DNA of 64,000 bases from Acidimicrobiaceae bacterium (GCA_009842325.1 VYFQ01000033.1:1-64000); one strand, 5' to 3'. Counted from the first letter of the stretch, positions 53,675-61,746 are shown. Notes: generated from the letters alone by a model not told the origin. Numbers and translations: made by a program.

Positions 53675-54117
53675 CCGGGCTGCTGCCGCGGGCCGATGAC
53701 GACCGGCGAGTCTCCGGCCGCATCAAGGAAGATCTGCTGGCCCGGCTCCAGCGCGGCGCCGCCCACTGCATCGGCCAGTTCGTGGACTAGACCCCTGGGA
53801 TCGGTGCCCGGCGCGATGGCCACAGCAATGTCCCACAGTGTGTCGCCGGGCTTAACGATGTAGACGCCGGGCAGCTGCGCCGGGATCGTGACCTCCCCCG
53901 TGGATGGCCAGGGGTTGGCCTCGCCGGGCGGCACGCGATCCGGCCGGGCCGCGACCACTGCCAGCGTCAAGACCGCGGCCGCGATCACGGCCGCTACGAC
54001 CCGGCGGCGGCGGTACACCGACTCCGGCAGCCGCACGGACCGGGGCGGCGGGAATGCCGGAACTGCCGAGACGTCGGCGGGGACCAGGGTGAGGGCCGGT
54101 GGGCAAGCAGCTTCCAT
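53632..54117 (-). CDS. LysM membrane protein, probable SOS division inhibitor (YneA-like)
   Basis: The 161-residue protein has one membrane segment (about residues 41-57, RRRRVVAAVIAAAVLTLAVVA) and an extracellular LysM domain (VYIVKPGDTLWDIAVAIAPG). It diverges from lexA across a region with three SOS boxes. That layout matches YneA-type proteins that delay division after DNA damage. The assignment rests on architecture and position. ATG 54117 has GGGAGG eight bases upstream. Confidence 0.8.
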   Translation of the reverse strand: MEAACPPALTLVPADVSAVPAFPPPRSVRLPESVYRRRRVVAAVIAAAVLTLAVVAARPDRVPPGEANPWPSTGEVTIPAQLPGVYIVKPGDTLWDIAVAIAPGTDPRGLVHELADAVGGAALEPGQQIFLDAAGDSPVVIGPRQQPGQPDDAVAAAPSAT

Positions 54118-54186
54118 GCCACGATCCTCCCGCAGGGGTATGACATCGCTACCGATCCCTCCGAGACGACCGAGATGCTTGACATC

Positions 54187-54198
54187 GAACGCGTGTTC
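54187..54198. promoter_or_regulatory. LexA (SOS) box 1
   Basis: GAACGCGTGTTC matches the actinobacterial/Gram-positive SOS box GAAC-N4-GTTC. It is the box closest to the LysM gene and may control that leftward promoter. Confidence 0.85.
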
Positions 54199-54230
54199 CG
54201 CAAACATGTGTACGGATAGGCTCCTTGTCT

Positions 54231-54242
54231 GAACAGGTGTTC
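54231..54242. promoter_or_regulatory. LexA (SOS) box 2
   Basis: GAACAGGTGTTC matches the SOS consensus and ends two bases before a TACTAT hexamer at 54245-54250, a good -10 box for lexA. Confidence 0.85.
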
Positions 54243-54253
54243 GGTACTATAGC

Positions 54254-54265
54254 GAACATGTGTTC
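54254..54265. promoter_or_regulatory. LexA (SOS) box 3
   Basis: GAACATGTGTTC is a near-ideal SOS box. It starts three bases after the TACTAT -10 box, so LexA bound at boxes 2 and 3 would clamp the promoter from both sides. Confidence 0.9.
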
Positions 54266-54304
54266 GGATACACAACCCGACTCCCCCAAGATCGGAGACC
54301 CGCC

Positions 54305-54949
54305 ATGACGCCCCCGGCCAACCGGAAGCCACTCTCCGCCCGCCGCCGCCAGATTCTCGACGCGATCGTGGAGCACCAGCGCGCCCACGGCTACCCGCCG
54401 TCGATCCGCGAGATCGCGGCGAAGGTCGGGCTCAAGTCCCCCGCCTCGGTCAAGGCCCACATCGATGTGCTCGGCTCGGCCGGCTACCTGCGGGTCGACC
54501 CCACCCGGCCCCGGGCCATCGAAGTGCGCTACGACGAGAACTCGGGTGCCGCGCTCGAGCGCCGCCCAGTGCGTCACGTGCCCCTGCTAGGCGATGTGGC
54601 CGCGGGCTCGGGCGTGCTCGCCGCAGAGAACGTCGAGGAGTTGGTGCCGATGCCCGCCGACCTCACCGGCGAGGGCGACCTGTTCATGTTGCGGGTGCGG
54701 GGCGACTCGATGATCGACGCCGGCATCCACGACGGCGACTACGTGGTCTGCCGGGCCCAGAGCACCGCCGAGAACGGAGAGGTCATCGTGGCCGGCATAC
54801 CCGGCGACGAGGCCACCGTGAAGACGCTGCGACGGCGTGACGGCCGCATCGTGCTGGAGCCAGCCAACGAGCTGCTCCAGCCGATGGAGTTCGCACCGGA
54901 CGAGGTGACTGTCTACGGCAAGGTCGTCACCATGATGCGGCGGTACTAG
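54305..54949 (+). CDS. lexA: SOS-response repressor LexA
   Basis: The 214-residue repressor has an N-terminal winged helix (SARRRQILDAIVEHQRAHGY then PPSIREIAAKVGLKSPASV), the self-cleavage site Ala100-Gly101 in DVAAGSG, catalytic Ser135 in GDSMIDAG and Lys173 in ATVKTL. It represses DNA-damage genes until activated RecA triggers its cleavage. ATG 54305 has a GGAGA site upstream. Three SOS boxes in front indicate autoregulation. Confidence 0.97.
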   Translation: MTPPANRKPLSARRRQILDAIVEHQRAHGYPPSIREIAAKVGLKSPASVKAHIDVLGSAGYLRVDPTRPRAIEVRYDENSGAALERRPVRHVPLLGDVAAGSGVLAAENVEELVPMPADLTGEGDLFMLRVRGDSMIDAGIHDGDYVVCRAQSTAENGEVIVAGIPGDEATVKTLRRRDGRIVLEPANELLQPMEFAPDEVTVYGKVVTMMRRY

Positions 54950-54986
54950 GCGCCCGATTCACGAGTTCGTTGACAACTCCGCGGCC

Positions 54987-55035
54987 GAACTTCTGTCAAG
55001 AAACCACCGTAGAGGTGGAAACTTGACGGAAGTTC
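54987..55035. repeat. 49-base hairpin between convergent lexA and dapE
   Basis: Fourteen-base arms GAACTTCTGTCAAG and CTTGACGGAAGTTC enclose AAA, a five-base stem CCACC/GGTGG, a five-base loop and AAA. The single non-identical pair is U-G in a rightward transcript, so the full stem forms in lexA mRNA. It lies between convergent genes and probably serves as a terminator, though no T-run follows. Confidence 0.7.
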
Positions 55036-55055
55036 CTCGAGAGACCGACGGGAAC

Positions 55056-56231
55056 CTACAGATCGGGTAGCCGCTTGGGAATGTCGTCATCCCATTCAGG
55101 ACAGTCCCGGCTGTTCTGAGGCAGGGTGCCGTCGATGAGCAGGTCCTCGAGGACGCGGTAGACGCCGTGCAGCGAGTCGCGGTGTACCCGCTCGTGGCTG
55201 GTGTGGGCCAGCAGCGGATCCCCCGGCCCGAAGTTCGACGCCGGCACTCCGCGCGCCGCGAAGAACGCCGCGTCGGTCCACCCGAGCTTGGCCCGCGGCG
55301 GTGAGCCGCTGTTGCGCACCACTGCCTTGAGCAGGGGGTGGTCAAGGCCCGGGTCGGCCGGCGGAGCCGCATCGACCACCTCCAGCCGGTCGCCCGAGTC
55401 CATCACCGGTTCGATCAGAGAACGCACGTGGGCCTCGGCCTGCTCGGGCGTGCGATCGGGCGCGAATCGGTGGTTGATCGTCAGGACCGCCTCATCGGGC
55501 ACGACGTTGCCCGCGACGCCACCGGCCACTCGCACGCACTGCAGGCCCTCGCGGAACTCGCATCCCGAGATCACTGGCCGGCGAGGCTCATAGCCTTCGA
55601 CCACGGCCAAGACCGGACTGAGCCGGTGGATCGCGTTGCGTCCCATCCAGCCCCGGGCGGTGTGGGCCCGCTCCCCGGCCAGCGTCACCTCGACCCGCAT
55701 GGTTCCCTGGCAGCCGGCCTCCACGATCCCGCCCGTCGGCTCCAGCAACAGCGCGACGTCGGCGGCCAGCAGGTCGGGACGTATCTCAGCAACCTCGCGC
55801 AGGCCGCTGTGGACCGAGTCCACCTCCTCTCGGGCGTAGAACACGTACGTGATGTCGACGATTGGCCGCCGCGAATTGAGCGCCAACTCCAGCATGACGG
55901 CCAGACCGCCCTTCATGTCGGCCGAGCCGACGCCCCACAGCACATCGCCTTCGATCCGGGCCTGAGCGTTGCTGCTGGGAGGCACGGTGTCGGTGTGGCC
56001 GGCCAGGATCAGCCGCCACTGCCGACCCAGGTCCGTGCGGGCCACCAGGTTGTCGCCAATGCGGAACACGTCGAGATGCCCGCCGTTGTCGTGCAGTGAC
56101 TCCTCGATCAGGTCGGTTATGCGGGTCTCGTTGAAGCTGACCGACGGCACTGCGACCAGATCGGCTGCCAGCAGGAAGGTGTCGCCGGTGAACAAGCACT
56201 GGTCGTCTGAGAACTCATGAATCTCAGTCAT
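55056..56231 (-). CDS. dapE: Succinyl-diaminopimelate desuccinylase
   Basis: The 391-residue M20 metallopeptidase-family enzyme has LILAGHTDTVPP with the first zinc ligand, VLWGVGSADMKGG with the bridging Asp, FYAREEVDSV with the catalytic Glu pair, and HTSHERVHRDSL near the end. It releases succinate in the meso-diaminopimelate pathway that feeds lysine and peptidoglycan. ATG 56231 is preferred over TTG 56237. An AT-rich TATATC six bases upstream of the ATG suggests a leaderless transcript. Confidence 0.93.
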   Translation of the reverse strand: MTEIHEFSDDQCLFTGDTFLLAADLVAVPSVSFNETRITDLIEESLHDNGGHLDVFRIGDNLVARTDLGRQWRLILAGHTDTVPPSSNAQARIEGDVLWGVGSADMKGGLAVMLELALNSRRPIVDITYVFYAREEVDSVHSGLREVAEIRPDLLAADVALLLEPTGGIVEAGCQGTMRVEVTLAGERAHTARGWMGRNAIHRLSPVLAVVEGYEPRRPVISGCEFREGLQCVRVAGGVAGNVVPDEAVLTINHRFAPDRTPEQAEAHVRSLIEPVMDSGDRLEVVDAAPPADPGLDHPLLKAVVRNSGSPPRAKLGWTDAAFFAARGVPASNFGPGDPLLAHTSHERVHRDSLHGVYRVLEDLLIDGTLPQNSRDCPEWDDDIPKRLPDL

Positions 56232-56296
56232 AGTCAAGATATATCATCATTCGGCAGCGATCCCTCCCCCGGCTGGACGGCCCGTGCGGATCGAAC

Positions 56297-57121
56297 TCAG
56301 GTCGTGGCGCCGTGGTCGCGCAGGATCTGGTTGAGGGCCGACTTGTCGTGGCGCTCGCCCTCGGACAGGCGCTTGATCACCAGCACCGCGGGGAGGCCGA
56401 ACTCGCCGCCGCCGAACTGGCGGGTCCGGGTGCCCAGCACGGCCACCGACCAGGGCGGCACCTCACCACGGCCCAGCTCCTCGCCGGTCTCGGCGTCGAT
56501 GACGGGGATGGAACCGGTGAGGATCGCCCCTGCGCCCAGCACCGTGCCCCGCCCGACGCGGGCGCCGTCGGCCACGATGCAGCGGCTGCCGATCAGGCAG
56601 TCGTCCTCCACGATCACCGGTTGGGCGACCGGAGGCTCGAGCACGCCGCCGATGCCGACCCCGCCGGAGAGGTGCACGTTGGCGCCGATCTGGGCGCATG
56701 ACCCCACCGTGGCCCACGTGTCGACCATGGTGTTGGCCCCCACATGGGCGCCGATGTTGGTGTAGCTGGGCATCATGATCACGCCCGGCGCCTGGTAGCT
56801 GCCCCAACGGGCCGACGCTCCCGGCACCACCCTGACGCCCCGGGCCGCGTAGTCGGCCTTGAGCGGGATCTTGTCGGCGAACTCGAAGGGGCCGAGCTCG
56901 ATGGTGCTCATCTTGGCCGTCGAGAACAGCAGCAGGATGGCCTGCTTGCACCACTGGTTCACCCCCACCGTGCCGTCGTCGAGCACCTCGGCCACCCGGG
57001 CCTGGCCGGTGTCGAGAGCGTCTATGGCCTCATGGACAGTGGCAACCACATCTGGATCATCGGCATCCAGGTCGGGGCGGGCAGCCCACAGCTCGCTGAT
57101 GCGGGACTCAAGGTCAGACAT
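56297..57121 (-). CDS. dapD: Tetrahydrodipicolinate N-succinyltransferase (DapD)
   Basis: The 274-residue left-handed beta-helix acyltransferase shows hexapeptide repeats (NIGAHVGANTMVDTWATVGS, QIGANVHLSGGVGIGGVLEP, VIVEDDCLIGSRCIVADGA) and the DapD-type N-terminal helical domain. It transfers succinyl from succinyl-CoA onto tetrahydrodipicolinate. ATG 57121 begins MSDLESRISEL; longer in-frame starts run into the palindrome region. It stands upstream of dapE with 65 bases between. Confidence 0.92.
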   Translation of the reverse strand: MSDLESRISELWAARPDLDADDPDVVATVHEAIDALDTGQARVAEVLDDGTVGVNQWCKQAILLLFSTAKMSTIELGPFEFADKIPLKADYAARGVRVVPGASARWGSYQAPGVIMMPSYTNIGAHVGANTMVDTWATVGSCAQIGANVHLSGGVGIGGVLEPPVAQPVIVEDDCLIGSRCIVADGARVGRGTVLGAGAILTGSIPVIDAETGEELGRGEVPPWSVAVLGTRTRQFGGGEFGLPAVLVIKRLSEGERHDKSALNQILRDHGATT

Positions 57122-57175
57122 GGGCTGAGAGGCTACTTGCCGCCCGCCGCCGTCAGCGCCCAACGTGCGCCGGGA

Positions 57176-57222
57176 GAATTGGCAGCAATATGCACGCTAT
57201 ACGGACATTCTGCTGCCAATTC
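57176..57222. repeat. 47-base palindromic element, copy B
   Basis: Arms GAATTGGCAGC (57176-57186) and GCTGCCAATTC (57212-57222) are identical to those of copy A. The 25-base interior keeps TGCACG at the same offset but its partner reads CGGACA, so the inner stem is imperfect. It lies in the dapC-dapD gap, 24 bases from copy C. Confidence 0.85.
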
Positions 57223-57246
57223 CCCCAACGCGGCCCGGTTCATGCC

Positions 57247-57293
57247 GAACTGGCGGCACAACGCACGCCATGCGTGCAGAACGCTGCCAATTC
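57247..57293. repeat. 47-base palindromic element, copy C
   Basis: Left arm GAACTGGCGGC (57247-57257) differs at two positions from the consensus; right arm GCTGCCAATTC (57283-57293) is exact. The interior has CGCACG and CGTGCA at the family positions around a five-base loop. It ends eight bases before the dapC stop codon. Confidence 0.82.
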
Positions 57294-57301
57294 ACGGCGG
57301 G

Positions 57302-58453
57302 CTATTCGGCCAGCAGCCGGGCCTTCGCCAGTTCGAGGCGCTTGAGCGGCTGCACGGCCGCCATGCGGACGAAGTGGCGGGGGTCCTGGGGACCCAACCT
57401 CTCCGGCTGCTCGCAGTAGAACTCGCCCGGACTCACGATCAAGCCGGCGCGGCGGGCCAGCGTGTCCGCGAAGGCCCAGGCGTCTCTCGCGGGCGCGGGC
57501 ACCCACAGGTAGAAGGCACCGCCCGGCATCGACGCGCTCGACCCGGCCGCCTCGGCGATGCCAGCCAGGCAACCCAGCCGGCGCTGGTAGCGAGCTGCCT
57601 GCTCGTCGACGTGGTCCTGGTCGGCCCAGGCGGCCACCGCGGCAGCCTGCACGGGGCCGGGGACCATGCATCCAGCGTGTTTGCGGCACTCTCGCAAGTA
57701 GTTGACCAGCTCGGCGTCTCCGGCGTAGAACCCGGCCCGGACGCCGGCCATGTTGGAGCGCTTCGACAGCGAGTGCACGGCCAGCACGCCCTCGGTGCCG
57801 TGCTCGAGGATGGTGCGCGGCGACCCATCCCACGTGAACTCGGCGTAGCACTCGTCGCTGGCCACCAGCACGCCGTTTCGCCTGCCCCAGGCCGCGGCCG
57901 CACCCAGGTCGTCGAGTGCTCCAGCCGGGTTGCCCGGCGTGTTGACCCACAGGCACAGAGCGCGTCTGGCGTCGCGCCCTGTGATCGAGTCGACATCGAT
58001 GCGGAACTGGTCGTCCACGGCAACCGGAACGGCTCGACAACCGGCCAGCGTCGCGCCCATCGCGTACGACGGGTACGACACCGACGGGTACAGCACGGTG
58101 TCGCGGCCGGGGTAGCGGAGCCTGAGATACCGGGGCAGCGAGACCACAAACTCCTTGGTGCCTATGCATGCCGCGACCTCGGTGTCGGGATCCACGCCAA
58201 CTCCGAAGCGACACTGCATCCAGGCGGCCGACGCCTCCCGGAATGCCGGCGAGCCGATCGAGGCCGGGTAGCCGCGTTCTGTGCCCGACGCGGCCAGCGC
58301 CTCCACGACCTGCGGGGGCGGCGGGTCGCAGGGAGTCCCGACCGAACAGTCGATCGCGCCGCCGGGCAGCTTGGCCGCCTCAGCCCTCAGTGAATTCAAG
58401 CGCTCGTAGGGATAGACGGGCGGCACGAAGCCCTTCGTCACGAGCCGTCCCAT
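57302..58453 (-). CDS. dapC: Succinyl-diaminopimelate aminotransferase (DapC-like)
   Basis: The 383-residue PLP enzyme has the class I/II aminotransferase fold: CSVGTPCDPPPPQVVEAL, LWVNTPGNPAGALDDLG, the ASDECYAEF PLP-binding Asp/Tyr, and SLSKRSNMAGVRAGF with the PLP Lys. The opening VPPVYPYERLNSLRAEA and its place upstream of dapD fit actinobacterial DapC. It aminates N-succinyl-2-amino-6-ketopimelate. Its ATG at 58453 lies inside the 3' end of hflX (16-base overlap). Confidence 0.88.
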   Translation of the reverse strand: MGRLVTKGFVPPVYPYERLNSLRAEAAKLPGGAIDCSVGTPCDPPPPQVVEALAASGTERGYPASIGSPAFREASAAWMQCRFGVGVDPDTEVAACIGTKEFVVSLPRYLRLRYPGRDTVLYPSVSYPSYAMGATLAGCRAVPVAVDDQFRIDVDSITGRDARRALCLWVNTPGNPAGALDDLGAAAAWGRRNGVLVASDECYAEFTWDGSPRTILEHGTEGVLAVHSLSKRSNMAGVRAGFYAGDAELVNYLRECRKHAGCMVPGPVQAAAVAAWADQDHVDEQAARYQRRLGCLAGIAEAAGSSASMPGGAFYLWVPAPARDAWAFADTLARRAGLIVSPGEFYCEQPERLGPQDPRHFVRMAAVQPLKRLELAKARLLAE

Positions 58454-59844
58454 CCGTTGACCACGTAGCGACGCAGCGCCCCAACCGAGCCGGGCTCCAT
58501 GCGGGCCCGCACCCTCATGCCCTCCTCGGTAGCGGTGGACTCGAGCACCTGTCCCTCCCGGTGCACACCGGCGAGAACGTCGCCGCGGTCCCAGGGCACT
58601 ACCAACTCCACCTCACTGGCAACACGACGCATCCGGTCGCCGATGGCGCCCAGGAGTCCCTCCACCCCTTCGCCGGTGGTGGCCGACACCGCTACCGCGC
58701 CCTCTGTCCGCTCGGCCAACCGGGCCGCGCCCGGACCAAGGTCGCTCTTGTTGAACACGACCAACTCTGGGACTTGGTCGGCGTCGATCTCGGTGAGTAC
58801 CTGGCGCACCGCGGCCATGGAGCCGTCTGGGTCGCTGTCGGAACCGTCCACCACATGGACCAGCAGGTCCGCGTCCCGGACAACGTCGAGCGTCGTCTTG
58901 AACGCCTCCACCAGCTGGTGGGGCAGCTTGCGTACGAAACCCACCGTGTCAGTGACATAGACCGTCTCGCCGCCGGGCAGCCCCAGTCGCCGGGTGGTGG
59001 GGTCGAGGGTGGCGAAGAGGCGGTCCTCCACCGCGACGGTGGCCGATGTGAGACGGTTGAGCAGCGACGACTTGCCCGCGTTGGTGTAGCCGACGATCGC
59101 CGCGGCCCGGTTGCGGGTGCGGCTGCGGGCCTTGGACTGGGTGCGGCGATGGCCGGCGATGCGGCGAAGGTCTCCTTCGAGCTTGTGTATGCGTCGCTCC
59201 AGGCGGCGGCGGTCCACCTCGAGCTGGGTCTCGCCGGGACCGCGGGTGCCGATACCGCCCGCCTGCTGCGACAGGCGCCGCCCCGCGCCCCGCAGGCGGG
59301 GCAGCCGGTAGCGGAGCTGGGCCAGCTCGACCTGGGCCTTTCCCTCCGGGGTGCTGGCGTTCTGGGCGAAGATGTCGAGGATCACCGCGGTGCGGTCCAG
59401 GGCGGTGCGGCCCAGCAGCTTCTCCAAGTTGAACTGCTGCGCGGGGCTGAGATCGTCATCGAACACCACCGTGTCACAGTCGACCTCCTCGGCAATGGCC
59501 CTGATCTCGCGGGCCTTGCCCGCGCCCACGAATGTGGCCGGATCGGGCGCGGCCCGCCGCTGGCAGACCCGCTCGACGGCATCGGCTCCCGCGGTGTCCA
59601 CTAGCAGGCTCAACTCGTCCAGGGAGGCGTCGGTGACAGAGGCGTCGCCACCGGAGCGGACCATCCCCACCAGCACGATGCGCTCCCGGAAGGCGCGATC
59701 GATGAGCCCGAGCCCGTCGCCGCCGAACTCGCCGAACCCGCCCCGGTGGGTGTCATCGCCCGCTTGGGCGTCGCTGCTCTCGCTGGAGTCGAAGTCGCCT
59801 TCTGGCACGCCGTGGCCCTCCAGCGGCTCGCCGACGTCAGACAC
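58438..59844 (-). CDS. hflX: Ribosome-associated GTPase HflX
   Basis: The 468-residue protein has the HflX N-terminal domain (RAAPDPATFVGAGKAREIRAI, DDDLSPAQQFNLEKLLG, DRTAVILDIFAQNA), the linker IGTRGPGETQLEVDRRRLERR, and the G domain with GYTNAGKSSLLNRL, DTVGFVRKLPHQLVEAF and NKSD. It rescues or splits ribosomes under stress. The acidic N-terminal 45 residues are not conserved in the family. Its start overlaps the dapF stop by eight bases. Confidence 0.95.
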   Translation of the reverse strand: MSDVGEPLEGHGVPEGDFDSSESSDAQAGDDTHRGGFGEFGGDGLGLIDRAFRERIVLVGMVRSGGDASVTDASLDELSLLVDTAGADAVERVCQRRAAPDPATFVGAGKAREIRAIAEEVDCDTVVFDDDLSPAQQFNLEKLLGRTALDRTAVILDIFAQNASTPEGKAQVELAQLRYRLPRLRGAGRRLSQQAGGIGTRGPGETQLEVDRRRLERRIHKLEGDLRRIAGHRRTQSKARSRTRNRAAAIVGYTNAGKSSLLNRLTSATVAVEDRLFATLDPTTRRLGLPGGETVYVTDTVGFVRKLPHQLVEAFKTTLDVVRDADLLVHVVDGSDSDPDGSMAAVRQVLTEIDADQVPELVVFNKSDLGPGAARLAERTEGAVAVSATTGEGVEGLLGAIGDRMRRVASEVELVVPWDRGDVLAGVHREGQVLESTATEEGMRVRARMEPGSVGALRRYVVNGWDGS

Positions 59845-60688
59845 CGGCAGCGTCCACGGCGGCCACGTAGACCGATTCGCCGGTGAGGGTCACTGGTCCC
59901 GAGAGGTCTACCCGTGCATCGCCGCCGGCCATTCGCACGGTGACATTCTGACCCACCTCGCCCCAGCGGTGAAAGGCGGCCGCGGCGGCCACCGCGCCCG
60001 TGCCGCAGGCCGCGGTTGCGCCGGCACCCCGCTCCCACACGCCCAGGGTCAGCTCGTCCGCGCCGGTGGCCGCGCCGAAATGGACGTTGATGCCCCCGGT
60101 GAAGATGGCCTCCACCGCCGGTCCGGCGGGATGCAGCGGAACCTCGGCCGGATCGTCCACGGAGAGCACGACGTGGGGGTTGCCGACGTCCAACGTGACC
60201 CACCGCTTGATCGCGCCCGGTTCGAGAACGCATCCCAGAGCGGCCTCCGGGCTGCGGCTGAGCCGATCGGGCTGGGGGCCGGGGCCGGGAGCCCCGATCT
60301 CAGTCGCACCGGTGACGGTCCCGGGCGTGGTGGTCGGGCGTATCGAGCACCGGCGCGGGCCGGCCACGGTGTGCACAACGATGTCGAGCTCAGCCGATCC
60401 GAGGGTGACCGCGATGGCGTGGGCCAGGCATCTGAGGCCGTTGCCGGACACCTCGGCCGGCGAGCCGTCGGAGTTCCACAGCCGCATAGCCGCGGCGCGG
60501 TCCCCGGTGCCGCCCGCCGGGTCCAGCACGGCATAGATCAGCCCGTCTGCCCCGATGCCGCGTCGACGGTGACACAGCCCGGCGGCTGTGCGGGACGCGT
60601 CGACGTCGGCCGGCAGCTCGTCGACGAGCGCGACGAGGAAGTCGTTGCCCAGCCCATGGAGCTTGTGGAGTCGCAGCCTGCCGGTCAT
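59837..60688 (-). CDS. dapF: Diaminopimelate epimerase, catalytic Cys replaced by Ser
   Basis: The 283-residue protein is a DapF fold: KLHGLGNDFLVAL, RRRGIGADGLIY, NSDGSPAEVSGNGLR, DVGNPHVVL and AACGTGAVAAAAA. DapF uses two Cys as the two bases; the second (ACGTG) is present, but the first (normally M-C-G-N-G) is Ser, encoded by TCC. It should turn LL- into meso-diaminopimelate, completing the dap set, but activity with Ser is uncertain. The miaA-dapF-hflX order is typical. Confidence 0.9.
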   Translation of the reverse strand: MTGRLRLHKLHGLGNDFLVALVDELPADVDASRTAAGLCHRRRGIGADGLIYAVLDPAGGTGDRAAAMRLWNSDGSPAEVSGNGLRCLAHAIAVTLGSAELDIVVHTVAGPRRCSIRPTTTPGTVTGATEIGAPGPGPQPDRLSRSPEAALGCVLEPGAIKRWVTLDVGNPHVVLSVDDPAEVPLHPAGPAVEAIFTGGINVHFGAATGADELTLGVWERGAGATAACGTGAVAAAAAFHRWGEVGQNVTVRMAGGDARVDLSGPVTLTGESVYVAAVDAAGV

Positions 60689-60747
60689 GCTTGCATTCTC
60701 TCGCGTGGGGGGAGCATCCCAAACGCGGCACTCATGGCCCGTCCGCC

Positions 60748-60796
60748 GTTCTTGATGTAGTTGACCTCACGACAGCGGCTCAACTACATCAAGAAC
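60748..60796. repeat. 49-base perfect-arm hairpin between miaA and dapF
   Basis: Arms GTTCTTGATGTAGTTGA (60748-60764) and TCAACTACATCAAGAAC (60780-60796) are perfect 17-base complements around a 15-base loop. The arms are AT-richer than the surroundings. It starts five bases past the miaA stop, reading leftward, so it could end or attenuate miaA transcripts before dapF. Confidence 0.75.
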
Positions 60797-60800
60797 ATGC

Positions 60801-61739
60801 CTACCCGCTCGGCCTCTGGGTTGGGAGGGCCACTGCGGCGCGCGTCCAGGCGGAGAGCACGTCAGCGGGAGCGACAGGAGCGTCGAGCCAGTGGATGCGT
60901 GGGTCGCGGCGGAACCACCGCTCCTGGCGGCGGGCGAAGCGACGTGTGCGGACGACGGCGAGGTTCAGCGCCTCGTCGAGGGTCGTCTCACCCTGCACAT
61001 GGCGTAGCAGCTCCTTGTAGCCGAGGGCCTGGGACGCCGTGCGGGACATTGGCCGCACCGACAGCGCCGCCACCTCGTCGAGGAAGCCGTCAGCCATCTG
61101 GCTCCGGTAGCGAGCCGTGATCCGGTCGTCGAGGCGCTCCCGGTCCCAGCGCAGGCCGACCTGCACGAACGGCGTTGACGGGTAGTGGCCCAGCCCCGGC
61201 CCGTAGGACGAGAAGGGCTGCCCGCTGCCCATGGTCACCTCCAGAGCCCTCACCACACGCCGGCGGTTCGACGGCTCAATGCGGCAGGCCGCGACCGGAT
61301 CGAGCTCGACCAGGCGCTTGTGCAGGGCCGCGGTATCGGGCTTGGCCTCGAGTTCGGCCCGGACCCCCGGGTAGCGGCCCGGGATCCGGAGCTCGTCGAC
61401 GACTGCTCGCACGTACAGTCCGGTACCCCCCACGAGCACAGGCACGCCACCCCGACCGCGGATCTCGTCGATCACCGCTGCGGCCCGCTCCTGGAGTTCG
61501 GCCACGGCAAACTCCTCGGACGGGTCCACTAGGTCGATCAGATGGTGGGGCACCTCGGTCTGCTCCGCTGCGGTAGGGGTTGCCGTGCCGATGTCCATGC
61601 CGCGGTAGACCTGCATGGAGTCGAGGGTCACGATCTCGGCGCCGCCGATCAACCGGGCCACGCCCATGGCGACCTCAGACTTGCCCGAGGCGGTCGGGCC
61701 GACGATCACCAGCGGCTGCTCCCCCAGCGCCGTCGCCAC
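60801..61739 (-). CDS. miaA: tRNA dimethylallyltransferase
   Basis: The 312-residue protein has the P-loop VIVGPTASGKSEVAMGVARL, TLDSMQVYRGMDIGTATPT, the DLVDPSEEFAVAEL segment and GGTGLYVRAV, matching MiaA. It adds dimethylallyl from DMAPP (a product of the ispE pathway) to A37 of tRNAs reading UNN codons. It lies 7 bases after miaB and the two act in sequence. Confidence 0.95.
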   Translation of the reverse strand: MATALGEQPLVIVGPTASGKSEVAMGVARLIGGAEIVTLDSMQVYRGMDIGTATPTAAEQTEVPHHLIDLVDPSEEFAVAELQERAAAVIDEIRGRGGVPVLVGGTGLYVRAVVDELRIPGRYPGVRAELEAKPDTAALHKRLVELDPVAACRIEPSNRRRVVRALEVTMGSGQPFSSYGPGLGHYPSTPFVQVGLRWDRERLDDRITARYRSQMADGFLDEVAALSVRPMSRTASQALGYKELLRHVQGETTLDEALNLAVVRTRRFARRQERWFRRDPRIHWLDAPVAPADVLSAWTRAAVALPTQRPSG

Positions 61740-61746
61740 CGCCTTC

